Shown piece by piece: positions 24,546-32,553 of a DNA stretch of 34,023 bases (positions are counted from its first letter, which is position 1; the number at the start of each line of letters is the position of its first letter). The stretch comes from Oscillospiraceae bacterium (lineage in GTDB: Bacteria > Bacillota > Clostridia > Oscillospirales > Ruminococcaceae), in NCBI GenBank assembly GCA_030533325.1, contig JAUNJJ010000031.1, positions 1-34,023 of the forward strand. Direction: 5' to 3'. The notes beneath the pieces are model-generated. The model did no database searches, was not told the origin of the DNA, and was given only the letters and a program-made list of their open reading frames with translations. The translations under genes and the position numbers were made by a program.

Positions 24546-24810
24546 TGTCTTCACCTCGCTTATCGGTACTGATTTCTATAACGTAATCCCCTTCACCGAC
24601 GCTTTTTACTTCTATTCTTTCTGCTTCGACGCGCGGCTCGTATTCATTTACGAGCCACTTCACGTCTTCTTTGATGTCATCTACAGCTACGTTTTTGTCT
24701 ATCAGAGCTCCGTTTATACCTCTGATCCTGTCGCCATATACTTCTCCGCGGATGATTTTACATAAGTTTTTCACGCATGTTTCAGCGGTTCCATTACCAT
24801 ATGACTTCAT
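24532..24810 (-). CDS. Baseplate protein gpW (gp25-like)
   Basis: The 92-residue protein shows the gpW/T4 gp25 pattern: CVKNLCKIIRGEVYGDRIRG, then DDIKEDVKWLVNEYEPRVEAE with a conserved E-P-R near residue 58. In the family this protein starts sheath polymerisation at the baseplate. A GGAGG site precedes the ATG, and the stop overlaps the start of gpJ. Confidence 0.87.
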   Translation of the reverse strand: MKSYGNGTAETCVKNLCKIIRGEVYGDRIRGINGALIDKNVAVDDIKEDVKWLVNEYEPRVEAERIEVKSVGEGDYVIEISTDKRGEDNGRT

Positions 24811-24822
24811 ATTTTTCCTCCG

Positions 24823-25500
24823 TTAATCGAGAGTTATGTCTTTTCTGTAAGCCCAGGCACATATTCCGTTCGGGAATCCGAGTATGTATGTTTCGCCTTG
24901 AATTGCTGTCACCTCATGAGAACGGTCAGCCCACCCTTTTTTGAGCTCGGCTCCGTTTCCCCATGTATTTCCGACAAATCTTACCCAGTCGCCTATTCTT
25001 ATGCCATTAAGTTCTGAAACCATAAGTGCTTCGTTTTCTTCTTTTTTGATTATTTTCGACTCTTTCGATGCAGTTATTTCAAGCGGCGGCACATTTGTTT
25101 TTACGCTGGACGTTTCCTGATCGTATTCCTTAAACTCAAAACTTAACTTTGCGTAAATCATTTTTCCGGAGTCGTCAGTTTTTACATCAGTAACTGAAAC
25201 TTTCCTGAGCTGAAGTGCAGGCCCGAGAAGTTCGCCGCCGAGGTAAAAGTAATTCACACTTGTTACAAGTGATTCCCAGTCTTTTATTTCTGCTCTGACG
25301 TCAACGCCTGCACCGGCATAAAGGATCGTGGAGAATTTCAGTGGGAACAGTTCTTTGCCTCGCTGGTTTGTGAGTTTATTTTCTTCTGTAGATGTGTTGT
25401 TATCGGCTGTCTGCTGATAACTGAAACTCATGTCGGATATATTGAGGATTGAAGAGCGGCTTACTGACCATTCTTTTCTGCCCCATTTTGCAATAACCAT
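24823..25500 (-). CDS. gpU-like tail protein with a C-terminal SH3-like domain
   Basis: From the ATG at 25500 the protein has 225 residues. The first 135 or so resemble gpU-type tail completion proteins (KFSTILYAGAGVDVRAEIKD, LGGELLGPALQLRKVSV, AKLSFEFKEYD). The last 60 form a small SH3-like or LysM-like beta domain (IGDWVRFVGNTWGNGAELKK and GICAWAYRKDI). The start is uncertain: an ATG at 25512 gives four more residues and overlaps the upstream gene by 11 bp. It lies between the spike-like protein and gpW, a place where such proteins help join tube and baseplate. The family match is approximate. Confidence 0.65.
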   Translation of the reverse strand: MVIAKWGRKEWSVSRSSILNISDMSFSYQQTADNNTSTEENKLTNQRGKELFPLKFSTILYAGAGVDVRAEIKDWESLVTSVNYFYLGGELLGPALQLRKVSVTDVKTDDSGKMIYAKLSFEFKEYDQETSSVKTNVPPLEITASKESKIIKKEENEALMVSELNGIRIGDWVRFVGNTWGNGAELKKGWADRSHEVTAIQGETYILGFPNGICAWAYRKDITLD

Positions 25501-25501
25501 A

Positions 25502-25699
25502 CTATCTACCATCCATTCTTGAAAGGATTATTCCTTCTCCGTCGCCGAAATAAGCGTACACGACGTATGTTCCTTTTTCGATTTTGCCGTTAAGGCTGTC
25601 AGGAATCGTTATGTCAGGAACTGTTCTGCTTTTTTCTCCGCTCGGGATTATTCTTGCCTTCATTCCATCGATTGAGCTTACCATTCCTTTGTAAATCAT
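25502..25699 (-). CDS. Small gpV-like baseplate spike protein
   Basis: The 65-residue protein reads MIYKGMVSSIDGMKARIIPS and ends with a beta strand pair, VVYAYFGDGEGIILSRMDG, typical of the OB-fold N-terminal part of gpV/gp45-type baseplate spike proteins. It is much shorter than gpV, so the needle part is missing or provided elsewhere. Position right after gpD supports the call. The ATG at 25699 overlaps gpD's stop codon. Confidence 0.65.
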   Translation of the reverse strand: MIYKGMVSSIDGMKARIIPSGEKSRTVPDITIPDSLNGKIEKGTYVVYAYFGDGEGIILSRMDGR

Positions 25700-26613
25700 C
25701 AGTATCCCTCCAGGCATTCTCTGAAATATATATCAGATCTGTTTTCAAGATAATTATTCCTTATACTTGTGATAAACATCTTTTTTTCCCATGCTGATGC
25801 TTTTACTGTTTTCAGATTAACTACACTTGCTGCGGAATACTTGTCAACGATTGACTTTGTAATCTTTCCACACACGGAATCTTTATTGTATTTTCTCAGC
25901 ATTGCTTTTGAAAATCTTATGGCTTCACCGTTTGACAGCGGCTTCAGATCTGTTATATTCAGAACTCCTTTTCCGTAATCTGTACTGAATTCTCCTGAAA
26001 ACTTTCCGTTTACTACTCTGCAGGTTTTATACTTACCGTAGAATTTATTGTAGTGGAATTTTCCGTTTTCTCCGACTTTAAGTATACCTGCACTCCTGCT
26101 TTCCATATACGGTTCGCTGTATACGACAATTGTTTTGTTGTATATCATAAAACAACAGCTTTCGCATTCACATATTCTGTCGAGAAATGCAAAATCCGTT
26201 TCGTTGTCCTGTACTATTCTTGAATAAACCTGTTCGTCAACACCATGAAGCTGGTAAGACAATCCGTTTTCCTCAGCGATCTGAGCAACAAGTCTCGTTA
26301 ATCTGATTTTCTCCCAGTCTCTTGATTTCTTCTCAAGATTACCCGGCGGAACAGATAATGCTCTTAATGTAAATATTCCGTTTTCGGAAGTCACAGAATG
26401 AATGTACATATCTCCGGAATCGGTATTCCCGTATTTCACTCTGATGATATCGCTGGTATCAGGACTCCATACGGACCATATACTGCTGACATCGTTGAAT
26501 TTTATTGTCAATGAATCTGAACGTTTACCTGCGTTCATTTCGTGTACACAGTAGTTCATTGATATGTTTTTGTATATATCAGCATTGTTATAATATAGTT
26601 TCATTTCACTCAT
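25699..26613 (-). CDS. Baseplate hub protein gpD (late control D family)
   Basis: The 304-residue protein contains the LysM/T4 gp27-like pattern of gpD, including DNETDFAFLDRICECESC and a middle domain WEKIRLTRLVAQIAEENGLS. The family forms the hub at the tube tip that receives the spike and tape measure. The start is the ATG at 26613 with a GGAGG site eight bases upstream, overlapping gpX's stop as ATGA. An in-frame GTG at 26628 is part of that site. Confidence 0.85.
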   Translation of the reverse strand: MSEMKLYYNNADIYKNISMNYCVHEMNAGKRSDSLTIKFNDVSSIWSVWSPDTSDIIRVKYGNTDSGDMYIHSVTSENGIFTLRALSVPPGNLEKKSRDWEKIRLTRLVAQIAEENGLSYQLHGVDEQVYSRIVQDNETDFAFLDRICECESCCFMIYNKTIVVYSEPYMESRSAGILKVGENGKFHYNKFYGKYKTCRVVNGKFSGEFSTDYGKGVLNITDLKPLSNGEAIRFSKAMLRKYNKDSVCGKITKSIVDKYSAASVVNLKTVKASAWEKKMFITSIRNNYLENRSDIYFRECLEGY

Positions 26614-26846
26614 TGTTTCTGCCTCCACGGTGGAAGAGTATCAGGTGCTTCGATTATCTCAAAAACAGGTATTCTCAGCTTTACAAAAGCGTCAAATATA
26701 ATTACGTCACAGTAATCCGGATTGAATCGCCTGATGACGTAATCATATTTTTCGTCGTTGTACATCGAAAGGGATAATGCATCGAAAGTATCTCCTTCTT
26801 TTGTGATATAATTTTTATATCCTGTTATTCTGAATTTACCGAGCAT
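26610..26846 (-). CDS. Tail protein X (LysM-type)
   Basis: The 78-residue protein is a gpX/LysM-domain tail protein: YITKEGDTFDALSLSMYNDE followed by NPDYCDVIIFDAFVKLRIP. Such small proteins bind at the hub or tape-measure end in P2-like tails. GGGAGG precedes the ATG, and the gene overlaps the tape measure's end by 11 bp. Confidence 0.88.
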   Translation of the reverse strand: MLGKFRITGYKNYITKEGDTFDALSLSMYNDEKYDYVIRRFNPDYCDVIIFDAFVKLRIPVFEIIEAPDTLPPWRQKQ

Positions 26847-29800
26847 ATTTCGATGCCTCCCTTAATCTTACAAATTCTTCAAGCCAGTCGAAGAATTCAT
26901 ATTCATGACTTCTGAGTTGTTCCATGAAATCATCATCAGGCTTTCCATCTACTTCTACGTTTGGCGACCATGTAAAGTTGCTGAAGTCGTAGATTATAGT
27001 TGTTCCGCCGCTTGATGCCATTTCTCCGAGTGAGAAGTTGTTCATGGATATCAGTTTACTTGCCTGTCTTTCAAGAGTATTTTCCTGAATTCTTTCCGCT
27101 CTGTTTTCAATAATTCTTTCGCTCATGCTGTTAAGCAGTTTTGTGTCGAGCTGGATTATCTTTATTTCCTTTATTGTTTCTTTGTTTCCCATGAAGTACG
27201 AGAAAAGTCCTGAGAGTTTTTCCCAGAGGAGATTGAGCGGTAGGATCGCTTCAGGTCCGGCTTCTCCACCTGCAAGGAGATTATTCCCGTTTGCGCCGAA
27301 AACCGTCGGCTTTGTCATGATACCGCCGTTTGCGAACCAGTCGATTCCGAAGCTTGGAACGCTTGGAGGATTCAGTGAGAATTCGCCTTCTATCTTGAAA
27401 TGAGGCAGTTTGAGTTTAGGAAGTTCCCAGTTAAACTTGAACTTTTCAAGTATTGCATCAATCATTTCATGAACCTTATTTTTCGCTGACGTTATCTTAT
27501 CGTCAATCTTGTTGAAGATGTCCGAGAATATTCTTGATACGTGTGAAAATGCGTCCTCAAGCCTGTTTTTTATCGTATCTTTTATTTCTGTAAAAATTCC
27601 TGAAACGGTGTTTTTCGCTTCGGTTACCTTTTCACTTATCTTCCCTGTGATGTTATCCCATATTTCTGTGACTTTGCCGCTTATGTTATCCCATGTCTCT
27701 GACATTATGCTTTTTACTTTTTCAATTACGTCAGACACAGTTGATTTGATGGCATTTATTTTTTCAGATACTGCATCATGTATAGCGTTCCATACTGACA
27801 TAACCTTGGAACTTATATTGTCCCATACGTTTGCCAGAACTGTTTTAACAACGTTTATCACTGTTGATATTACAGTTTTGATTTCATTAAATTTTCTGGA
27901 TATAAATTCATGAACTGCTAACAGTACGTCAGATATTTTCTGCTTTATTGCATCAAACGTTTCTTTTACAGGCTGGAGTACATTCTCCCTGAACCACTCT
28001 ACAGCCGGTGAGAACAGGTTGCATATGAATTCCCATGCTCCGCTGAGTACAGTTCCGATAAATTCTACACCAGAGCTAAATAATGCTTTGACATTTTCCC
28101 AGATTCCTGAGAAGAACTCTCCCCATGAAGAAAATATACCTTTTATTGCTTCCCATGCCTCTGAAAAATTACCGCTCAAAAGTGATGAAACTACAGAGAA
28201 TATTCCAGAGATTGTGTCGATTATTGTTCTGAAGAACGACGTGACGTTGCTCCATGCAGCTTTGATTATTTCCCAAGCGTATTTAAACGCACCTCCGATT
28301 ATTTTTACTACCGGTTCAAATGCCGCTTTGATTATTTCCCAGGCTGCGACAGCTGCCGCCACAATCGTTCCGAGTACTACCATGATAACTGGTTTGATTT
28401 TTTCAAAAACTGCCTGAATAAGTCCCCAGGCTGATTTAAAGAATCCTACTATTGATTCAATTGTAGCTTTTGCTTCCGGTATCACTTCATCTTTTATAAA
28501 ATCTATAACCGGTCCTATATTTTCTTTGATGTTGTTAAAAGCGTCAGTTAGTACAGGTATTACAGTTTCGGTTATGAAAGTTTTAATATCTTCAAAAGCT
28601 GTTGTTACATAAGGACTTACAAAGTCGATTACTTCTGATACTTTTCCGCTTATTTCGTCCCACTTTTTAGTAATCGCCGGGACTGCTTCGTTTACTACAA
28701 ATTCCTTTGCTTCTCCAAACTTTGTGGATATATAGCCTGAAGCTGTAGAAATCGCACTTTCAACCTTTGGAGATACTTCGTCCCAGGTATTTTTGATCGC
28801 AGGAATCGCCTCGGTTACAACAAATTCTTTTGCTTCTCCGAACTTCTCAGACACAAATCTGCCTGCTTCGGATACTGCTATCTGAACCTTTGGTGCAACT
28901 TCATCCCATTTTTCTTTTATTGCCGGAACTGCTTCGTTTACAACAAATTCCTTTGCTTCTCCGAACTTTTCGGACACAAATCTGCCCGCTTCAGTTACTG
29001 CTCCCTGAACCTTTGGTGCAACTTCATCCCATTTTTCTTTTATTGCCGGAACTGCTTCGTTTACGACAAATTCTTTTGCTTCTCCGAACTTTGTGGAAAC
29101 CCACTCAGAAGCGTCTGAAATTGCAGTTTTTACAGGCTCAGGAACCGATTCCCATACTTTGTCCCACGAGGTACCGAACCAGCCTAAGAAAACATCTGCA
29201 GCTGATTCCAGACCGTCTATATTTAGCGAGAATACTTCAGAAATGCCGTTCCATGCGTTTCCGAAAACTTCTTTGATGCTTTCCCATGCTCCTTCCCAGT
29301 CGCCGTTAAATATTGCTGAGAAGGTGTCGAATACACCAAGTATTACATCGAACGTGGTTTTTGTAAGTATCTCTATTGATTTGAATGCGCTTTTGAAAAC
29401 CGGTGCGAGAAAATTGCAAAAGCCGCTCCAGGCGGATTTTATTGCGTCGGATATATCGCTGAAACTGAATCCGAGTTTGTTCAGGCGCTTGGTTATTTCA
29501 TCACCGAACTTTTTGAAGTCCTCTTTGATTTTTGCCCAGGTGTTTATGAATACTCGTTTGAAGTTTCCATTTGTATTCCATAAGTGACGGAAAGCTGCGG
29601 CGACTGCTGTTATTACGCCAATGACTACGAGTGCCGGAGCCGATACTGCTCCGAGTGCTAAGGAAACGCCTTTTATTGCACCCTGAACCTTTGATATACC
29701 GCCAAGTATACTCTGCCATTTGAATGCGGCTACAACAGCTGACAGCGAACCCAGTGCGATAGTTATGTCAGGTATGTACTTCTTTATGTTTGTTATTGCA

Positions 29801-31452
29801 GGAATTACACTGTTCGTCAGGAATTGAACGCCTTTTCTCAGAAGTGGTTCAAGTTTATCGAACACCTTCAGTTTCAGTTCTTCAAAAGCACTGTTAAGGC
29901 TCTTAAGGTCACCAGCGAGATTGTCGTTCATTACTCTTGCCATTGCTTCGGCTGAACCTTCTGCATTTTCGAAGGCTTTTGCAAGATCGCTTTGAGATAA
30001 TCCTAAACTGCTGAATACTTCCTCGGCAGTCTGGCCTGATTTACATGCTTCGTTAAGCATTTCTGTGAATTTCTTTGAAGAACCCTGAGAACTTCCCAGT
30101 ATTTTGTCGAATGATTCACCGTTTATTCCGGCTTTTCTGAAAGCTTCCTTGATTTCTGAGAGTGAAGAACCGCCGTCTTTAAGAGACTTGTCAAGTCCTT
30201 CCGTTGTTACAGAGGCCATTCTCAGTACTTCCTCGTATCCGGCTATCTTATTCATTCCTTCGTTGAGGATGAGATTAAGTCCTTTTGTGGACTTGGCTGT
30301 AAATGTTGTACTTACCGCCATTGCCCTTTCAGCTGTTCCCATACCATCAACTGCTTTTCCTACTTCCGCGAGAACGTCGGTCATATCACGATAGTTTCCT
30401 GCGGCATCCATTACTTCAATGGATGTATCACCTATCATGATTTTTCCGTCTTTCATAGCTGCTGTGATGTCTCTCATGACTGCAGCCAATGCAGTACCGG
30501 CTTCAGAACCCTTGAAGCCTTGATTTGCCATACCTTCAAGGATTGACGTAACTGTTTCGATATCCTGACCGGCGGCATTGAAGTTTGCGGCACAGTTTTT
30601 ATACGCTTCGCCAAGCTGCATAGCAGAGGTGTTACTTGATGACTGCGCTTTTGCAAGAAGATCCGCGAAGTATCCTGCTTCCTCGGCCTTCATACTAAAA
30701 GCCGAAAGATAGTCTGTTACCATGTCTGATGCCATTCCGAGTTCCATTCCGGATGCAGCGGCAAGATCGAGAACACCACCGAGTGCACTTGTGCTCTGAC
30801 TTACATCCCATCCGGCAAGCGCCATGTATTTCAATGCGTCCCCGGATTCTTTCGCGCTAAATGTAGTTGTAGCACCGAATTCTCTTGCTGTTGATTCAAG
30901 TATTTCAAGTTCCTCTGCTGATGCGCCTGAAATAGCTTGTACCTCTGACATTGTTGCTTGAAACTCACGTCCGAGAGTGACCACATCAGAAACGAAACTT
31001 TTTACTGCAGATGCTGCTGCTGATATTGCCTGAGATGCAAGATTCGCAAGTGTTGCTTTGAGCACTGTAAACCCTTCATTCGCCTGCGATGCTGATTCTC
31101 CAACTTGTTCAAGCGAATTGTCGAACCTGTCTGCGGCTTGATATGCCGCTGTTATCTTATCTCTGTTTTCGCTGAATTCGGTACTTAACTTCTGAATTCT
31201 TGTTGCAAGATTACGGGCTTCTTCAGAACCTTCACGTCCTTCAATAACATAGCTTGCATATTCCTGCTTAAGTTTTGAAAGGTCAGATTCTTCTTTTTTC
31301 ATTTCGGCCGCCAGTTTTGTTGACGCATTGGCAGCAGCAAGAGTTTCTTTACTCATGCTTTCCAGTTCCTTGACTGCTTTGTTTATTGAATTCTGCAGAC
31401 TTGGACTCAGAACGCCACCAATCTGTATGGTTGTCGATAATTCTTTTGCCAT
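26836..31452 (-). CDS. Tail tape measure protein (TP901 type)
   Basis: At 1538 residues this is the longest gene. The N-terminal half has a coiled coil and the TP901 core (FQATMSEVQAISGASAEELE, FGATTTFSAKESGDALKYMA, GYFADLLAKAQSSSNTSAMQ). It contains at least two hydrophobic stretches (APALVVIGVITAVAAAFRHLW core near 610-630, and IMVVLGTIVAAAVAAWEII). Residues about 780-945 are a tandem repeat of 41 residues (FGEAKEFVV units), and the C-terminal third is amphipathic helix. Tape measure length sets tail length; 1538 residues suggests roughly a 200-nm tail by the usual rule, an estimate only. AGGGGTGAG precedes the ATG. Confidence 0.95.
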   Translation of the reverse strand: MAKELSTTIQIGGVLSPSLQNSINKAVKELESMSKETLAAANASTKLAAEMKKEESDLSKLKQEYASYVIEGREGSEEARNLATRIQKLSTEFSENRDKITAAYQAADRFDNSLEQVGESASQANEGFTVLKATLANLASQAISAAASAVKSFVSDVVTLGREFQATMSEVQAISGASAEELEILESTAREFGATTTFSAKESGDALKYMALAGWDVSQSTSALGGVLDLAAASGMELGMASDMVTDYLSAFSMKAEEAGYFADLLAKAQSSSNTSAMQLGEAYKNCAANFNAAGQDIETVTSILEGMANQGFKGSEAGTALAAVMRDITAAMKDGKIMIGDTSIEVMDAAGNYRDMTDVLAEVGKAVDGMGTAERAMAVSTTFTAKSTKGLNLILNEGMNKIAGYEEVLRMASVTTEGLDKSLKDGGSSLSEIKEAFRKAGINGESFDKILGSSQGSSKKFTEMLNEACKSGQTAEEVFSSLGLSQSDLAKAFENAEGSAEAMARVMNDNLAGDLKSLNSAFEELKLKVFDKLEPLLRKGVQFLTNSVIPAITNIKKYIPDITIALGSLSAVVAAFKWQSILGGISKVQGAIKGVSLALGAVSAPALVVIGVITAVAAAFRHLWNTNGNFKRVFINTWAKIKEDFKKFGDEITKRLNKLGFSFSDISDAIKSAWSGFCNFLAPVFKSAFKSIEILTKTTFDVILGVFDTFSAIFNGDWEGAWESIKEVFGNAWNGISEVFSLNIDGLESAADVFLGWFGTSWDKVWESVPEPVKTAISDASEWVSTKFGEAKEFVVNEAVPAIKEKWDEVAPKVQGAVTEAGRFVSEKFGEAKEFVVNEAVPAIKEKWDEVAPKVQIAVSEAGRFVSEKFGEAKEFVVTEAIPAIKNTWDEVSPKVESAISTASGYISTKFGEAKEFVVNEAVPAITKKWDEISGKVSEVIDFVSPYVTTAFEDIKTFITETVIPVLTDAFNNIKENIGPVIDFIKDEVIPEAKATIESIVGFFKSAWGLIQAVFEKIKPVIMVVLGTIVAAAVAAWEIIKAAFEPVVKIIGGAFKYAWEIIKAAWSNVTSFFRTIIDTISGIFSVVSSLLSGNFSEAWEAIKGIFSSWGEFFSGIWENVKALFSSGVEFIGTVLSGAWEFICNLFSPAVEWFRENVLQPVKETFDAIKQKISDVLLAVHEFISRKFNEIKTVISTVINVVKTVLANVWDNISSKVMSVWNAIHDAVSEKINAIKSTVSDVIEKVKSIMSETWDNISGKVTEIWDNITGKISEKVTEAKNTVSGIFTEIKDTIKNRLEDAFSHVSRIFSDIFNKIDDKITSAKNKVHEMIDAILEKFKFNWELPKLKLPHFKIEGEFSLNPPSVPSFGIDWFANGGIMTKPTVFGANGNNLLAGGEAGPEAILPLNLLWEKLSGLFSYFMGNKETIKEIKIIQLDTKLLNSMSERIIENRAERIQENTLERQASKLISMNNFSLGEMASSGGTTIIYDFSNFTWSPNVEVDGKPDDDFMEQLRSHEYEFFDWLEEFVRLREASKYAR
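28640..29115 (-). repeat. 123-bp tandem repeats inside the tape measure gene
   Basis: Copies of the block GCTTCTCC (plus strand) begin at 28709, 28832, 28955 and 29078, an exact period of 123 bp, or 41 residues. At least four units encode FGEAKEFVVNEAVPAIKEKW-type sequence, with the middle two almost identical. Unit number can change by slippage or recombination, which would change tail length. Confidence 0.9.
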
Positions 31453-31466
31453 TTTCTCACCCCTTT

Positions 31467-31969
31467 TCAGCGATATTTTTTATTCAGAGCTGCCCGCTGT
31501 TTCTGCCGCTCATTCTCTTCTGAAAGGTCTTCAGCTGCCTCGGCATATTCAATCACAAAGTCTGCAATCCGTTTTCGTTCGAGTCCGTCAATGCTGGTAT
31601 GATAGACTCTGCTGAAGTCTCTGTAGGCTCTTCTGAGGTTTCTCCCTGTGAATCCTCTTCCGAGACACCGAGCATAAAATTTCTTCCGATTCTCGTTACA
31701 GCAATTACATCATTTCCTTTAATTCTTTCAAGGTCCGACCAGTCAATATGCGGATTGACTGCGATTATAGCTGCATATCCAAGATATGTGTGGAGAGCGA
31801 AATCGAATTCTGCAGCAGGCGAGATAGCTACCGTTCCGGATGAATTTGTTCTTTTTCTTGTGTCTGCTTCAGCAAAAAGTACACCTGTGATTTCGTTTTC
31901 GTCATACTTCAGCTTTGAAACTTTTTCTCCGTTTATGAGAATAGGGTTTTTGAGTTCTAATGTTTTCAT
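31467..31969 (-). CDS. Frameshifted tail assembly chaperone (E plus E' fusion)
   Basis: A -1 shift at the A-AAT-TTT site (31682-31676) joins the first 98 or so residues of the chaperone to a -1 frame that stays open to a TGA at 31467-31469. The -1 extension is not random: it reads SIDGLERKRIADFVIEYAEA and ends AALNKKYR, filling the otherwise empty space before the tape measure. P2-like and lambda-like phages produce exactly such long forms (E+E', G-T) as tape-measure chaperones. The short form stops at 31553. Efficiency cannot be read from sequence. Confidence 0.7.
31553..31969 (-). CDS. Tail assembly chaperone, short form (gpE-like)
   Basis: The 138-residue protein begins MKTLELKNPILINGEKVSKL and has the gpE/tail assembly chaperone pattern. 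Its place between tail tube and tape measure is the conserved chaperone position. The ATG at 31969 has a GGAAG site seven bases upstream; the earlier in-frame start at 31987 lacks one. The C-terminal 40 residues are acidic and low-complexity (EEDSQGETSEEPTETSAE), probably because the other frame carries the constrained sequence. Confidence 0.82.
   Translation of the reverse strand: MKTLELKNPILINGEKVSKLKYDENEITGVLFAEADTRKRTNSSGTVAISPAAEFDFALHTYLGYAAIIAVNPHIDWSDLERIKGNDVIAVTRIGRNFMLGVSEEDSQGETSEEPTETSAESIIPALTDSNENGLQTL
31676..31682 (-). promoter_or_regulatory. Programmed -1 frameshift site
   Basis: On the minus strand the heptamer A-AAT-TTT sits in the chaperone's zero frame and fits the X-XXY-YYZ slippery rule. 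The -1 frame is blocked by a stop only a short distance upstream and stays open for about 70 codons downstream. No clear downstream pseudoknot was identified by eye. Confidence 0.65.
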
Positions 31970-31995
31970 GTTATTTCTTCCTTTCAAAACAGATA

Positions 31996-32020
31996 CAGCC
32001 GCCGCAAATAACGGCGGCTG
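31996..32020 (-). terminator. Hairpin between tail tube and chaperone genes (attenuator candidate)
   Basis: A GC-rich 9-bp perfect stem (CAGCCGCCG/CGGCGGCTG) with a 7-nt loop lies 6 bases after the tail tube stop. It lacks a long T run (TATCTGTTTTG follows on the minus strand), so it is better seen as a partial terminator or mRNA stabiliser. That would give more sheath and tube than chaperone and tape measure, as a tail needs. Confidence 0.6.
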
Positions 32021-32026
32021 CGTTGA

Positions 32027-32539
32027 TTAAAGCAGATTTTCGATTGATTTTGAATAGTCTGTTCCGTTTACACGAAGTATGTTGCTCAGTCTGTCAATAA
32101 GAATTTTTTCTCTTCCGCCAACATAAATCTGCATTCTTGTTACATTGTACTTGTGACTTGTGGATATTGCATCCCCCGGTTTAACCGAAAATCCAGGAAT
32201 TGCTGAAGGCATTGTTCTTATGTACGCTTTGCATCCTTCGGTTTTTGTTGTACCGTCTTTTCCGATGCTAACCTGAACCCATCTGAATTCAAGCGAATGC
32301 CTGTCAAGTTCGTTGAGATCTCCGTATCCGGAATCCACACCAACTCTTGTTATTGTAAGTTCCATATTCTCAACAAGTCCGATAAGCGGAGTAACCATTG
32401 TTCCCATTGCCTGTATTTCAGCGGTTTTAAAAGTGATGTCAGGAAGCGTAAATTCAACATCTCTGCCTGCCAGCCAGCCATCACAGTAAAGTGTATCTGC
32501 AAGAATCGGTCCTTTTATATCCATCTGTTTTCCAGCCAT
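32027..32539 (-). CDS. Tail tube protein (FII-like)
   Basis: The 170-residue protein belongs to the major tail tube family of contractile phages: it begins MAGKQMDIKGPILADTLYCD, contains LPDITFKTAEIQAMG and the beta hairpin ELTITRVGVDSGYGDLNEL. It polymerises into the inner tube inside the sheath. The ATG at 32539 has an AAAGGAG site eight bases upstream; the in-frame GTG at 32548 belongs to that spacer. It follows the sheath gene by 14 bases. Confidence 0.92.
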   Translation of the reverse strand: MAGKQMDIKGPILADTLYCDGWLAGRDVEFTLPDITFKTAEIQAMGTMVTPLIGLVENMELTITRVGVDSGYGDLNELDRHSLEFRWVQVSIGKDGTTKTEGCKAYIRTMPSAIPGFSVKPGDAISTSHKYNVTRMQIYVGGREKILIDRLSNILRVNGTDYSKSIENLL

Positions 32540-32553
32540 TTGTATCACTCCTT

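Noticed and set aside
28019-29587. Long plus-strand frames opposite the tape measure gene, including a Leu-rich repetitive one at 28830-29276
   Set aside because: They mirror the 123-bp repeats of the real gene on the minus strand and have repetitive, unnatural composition.
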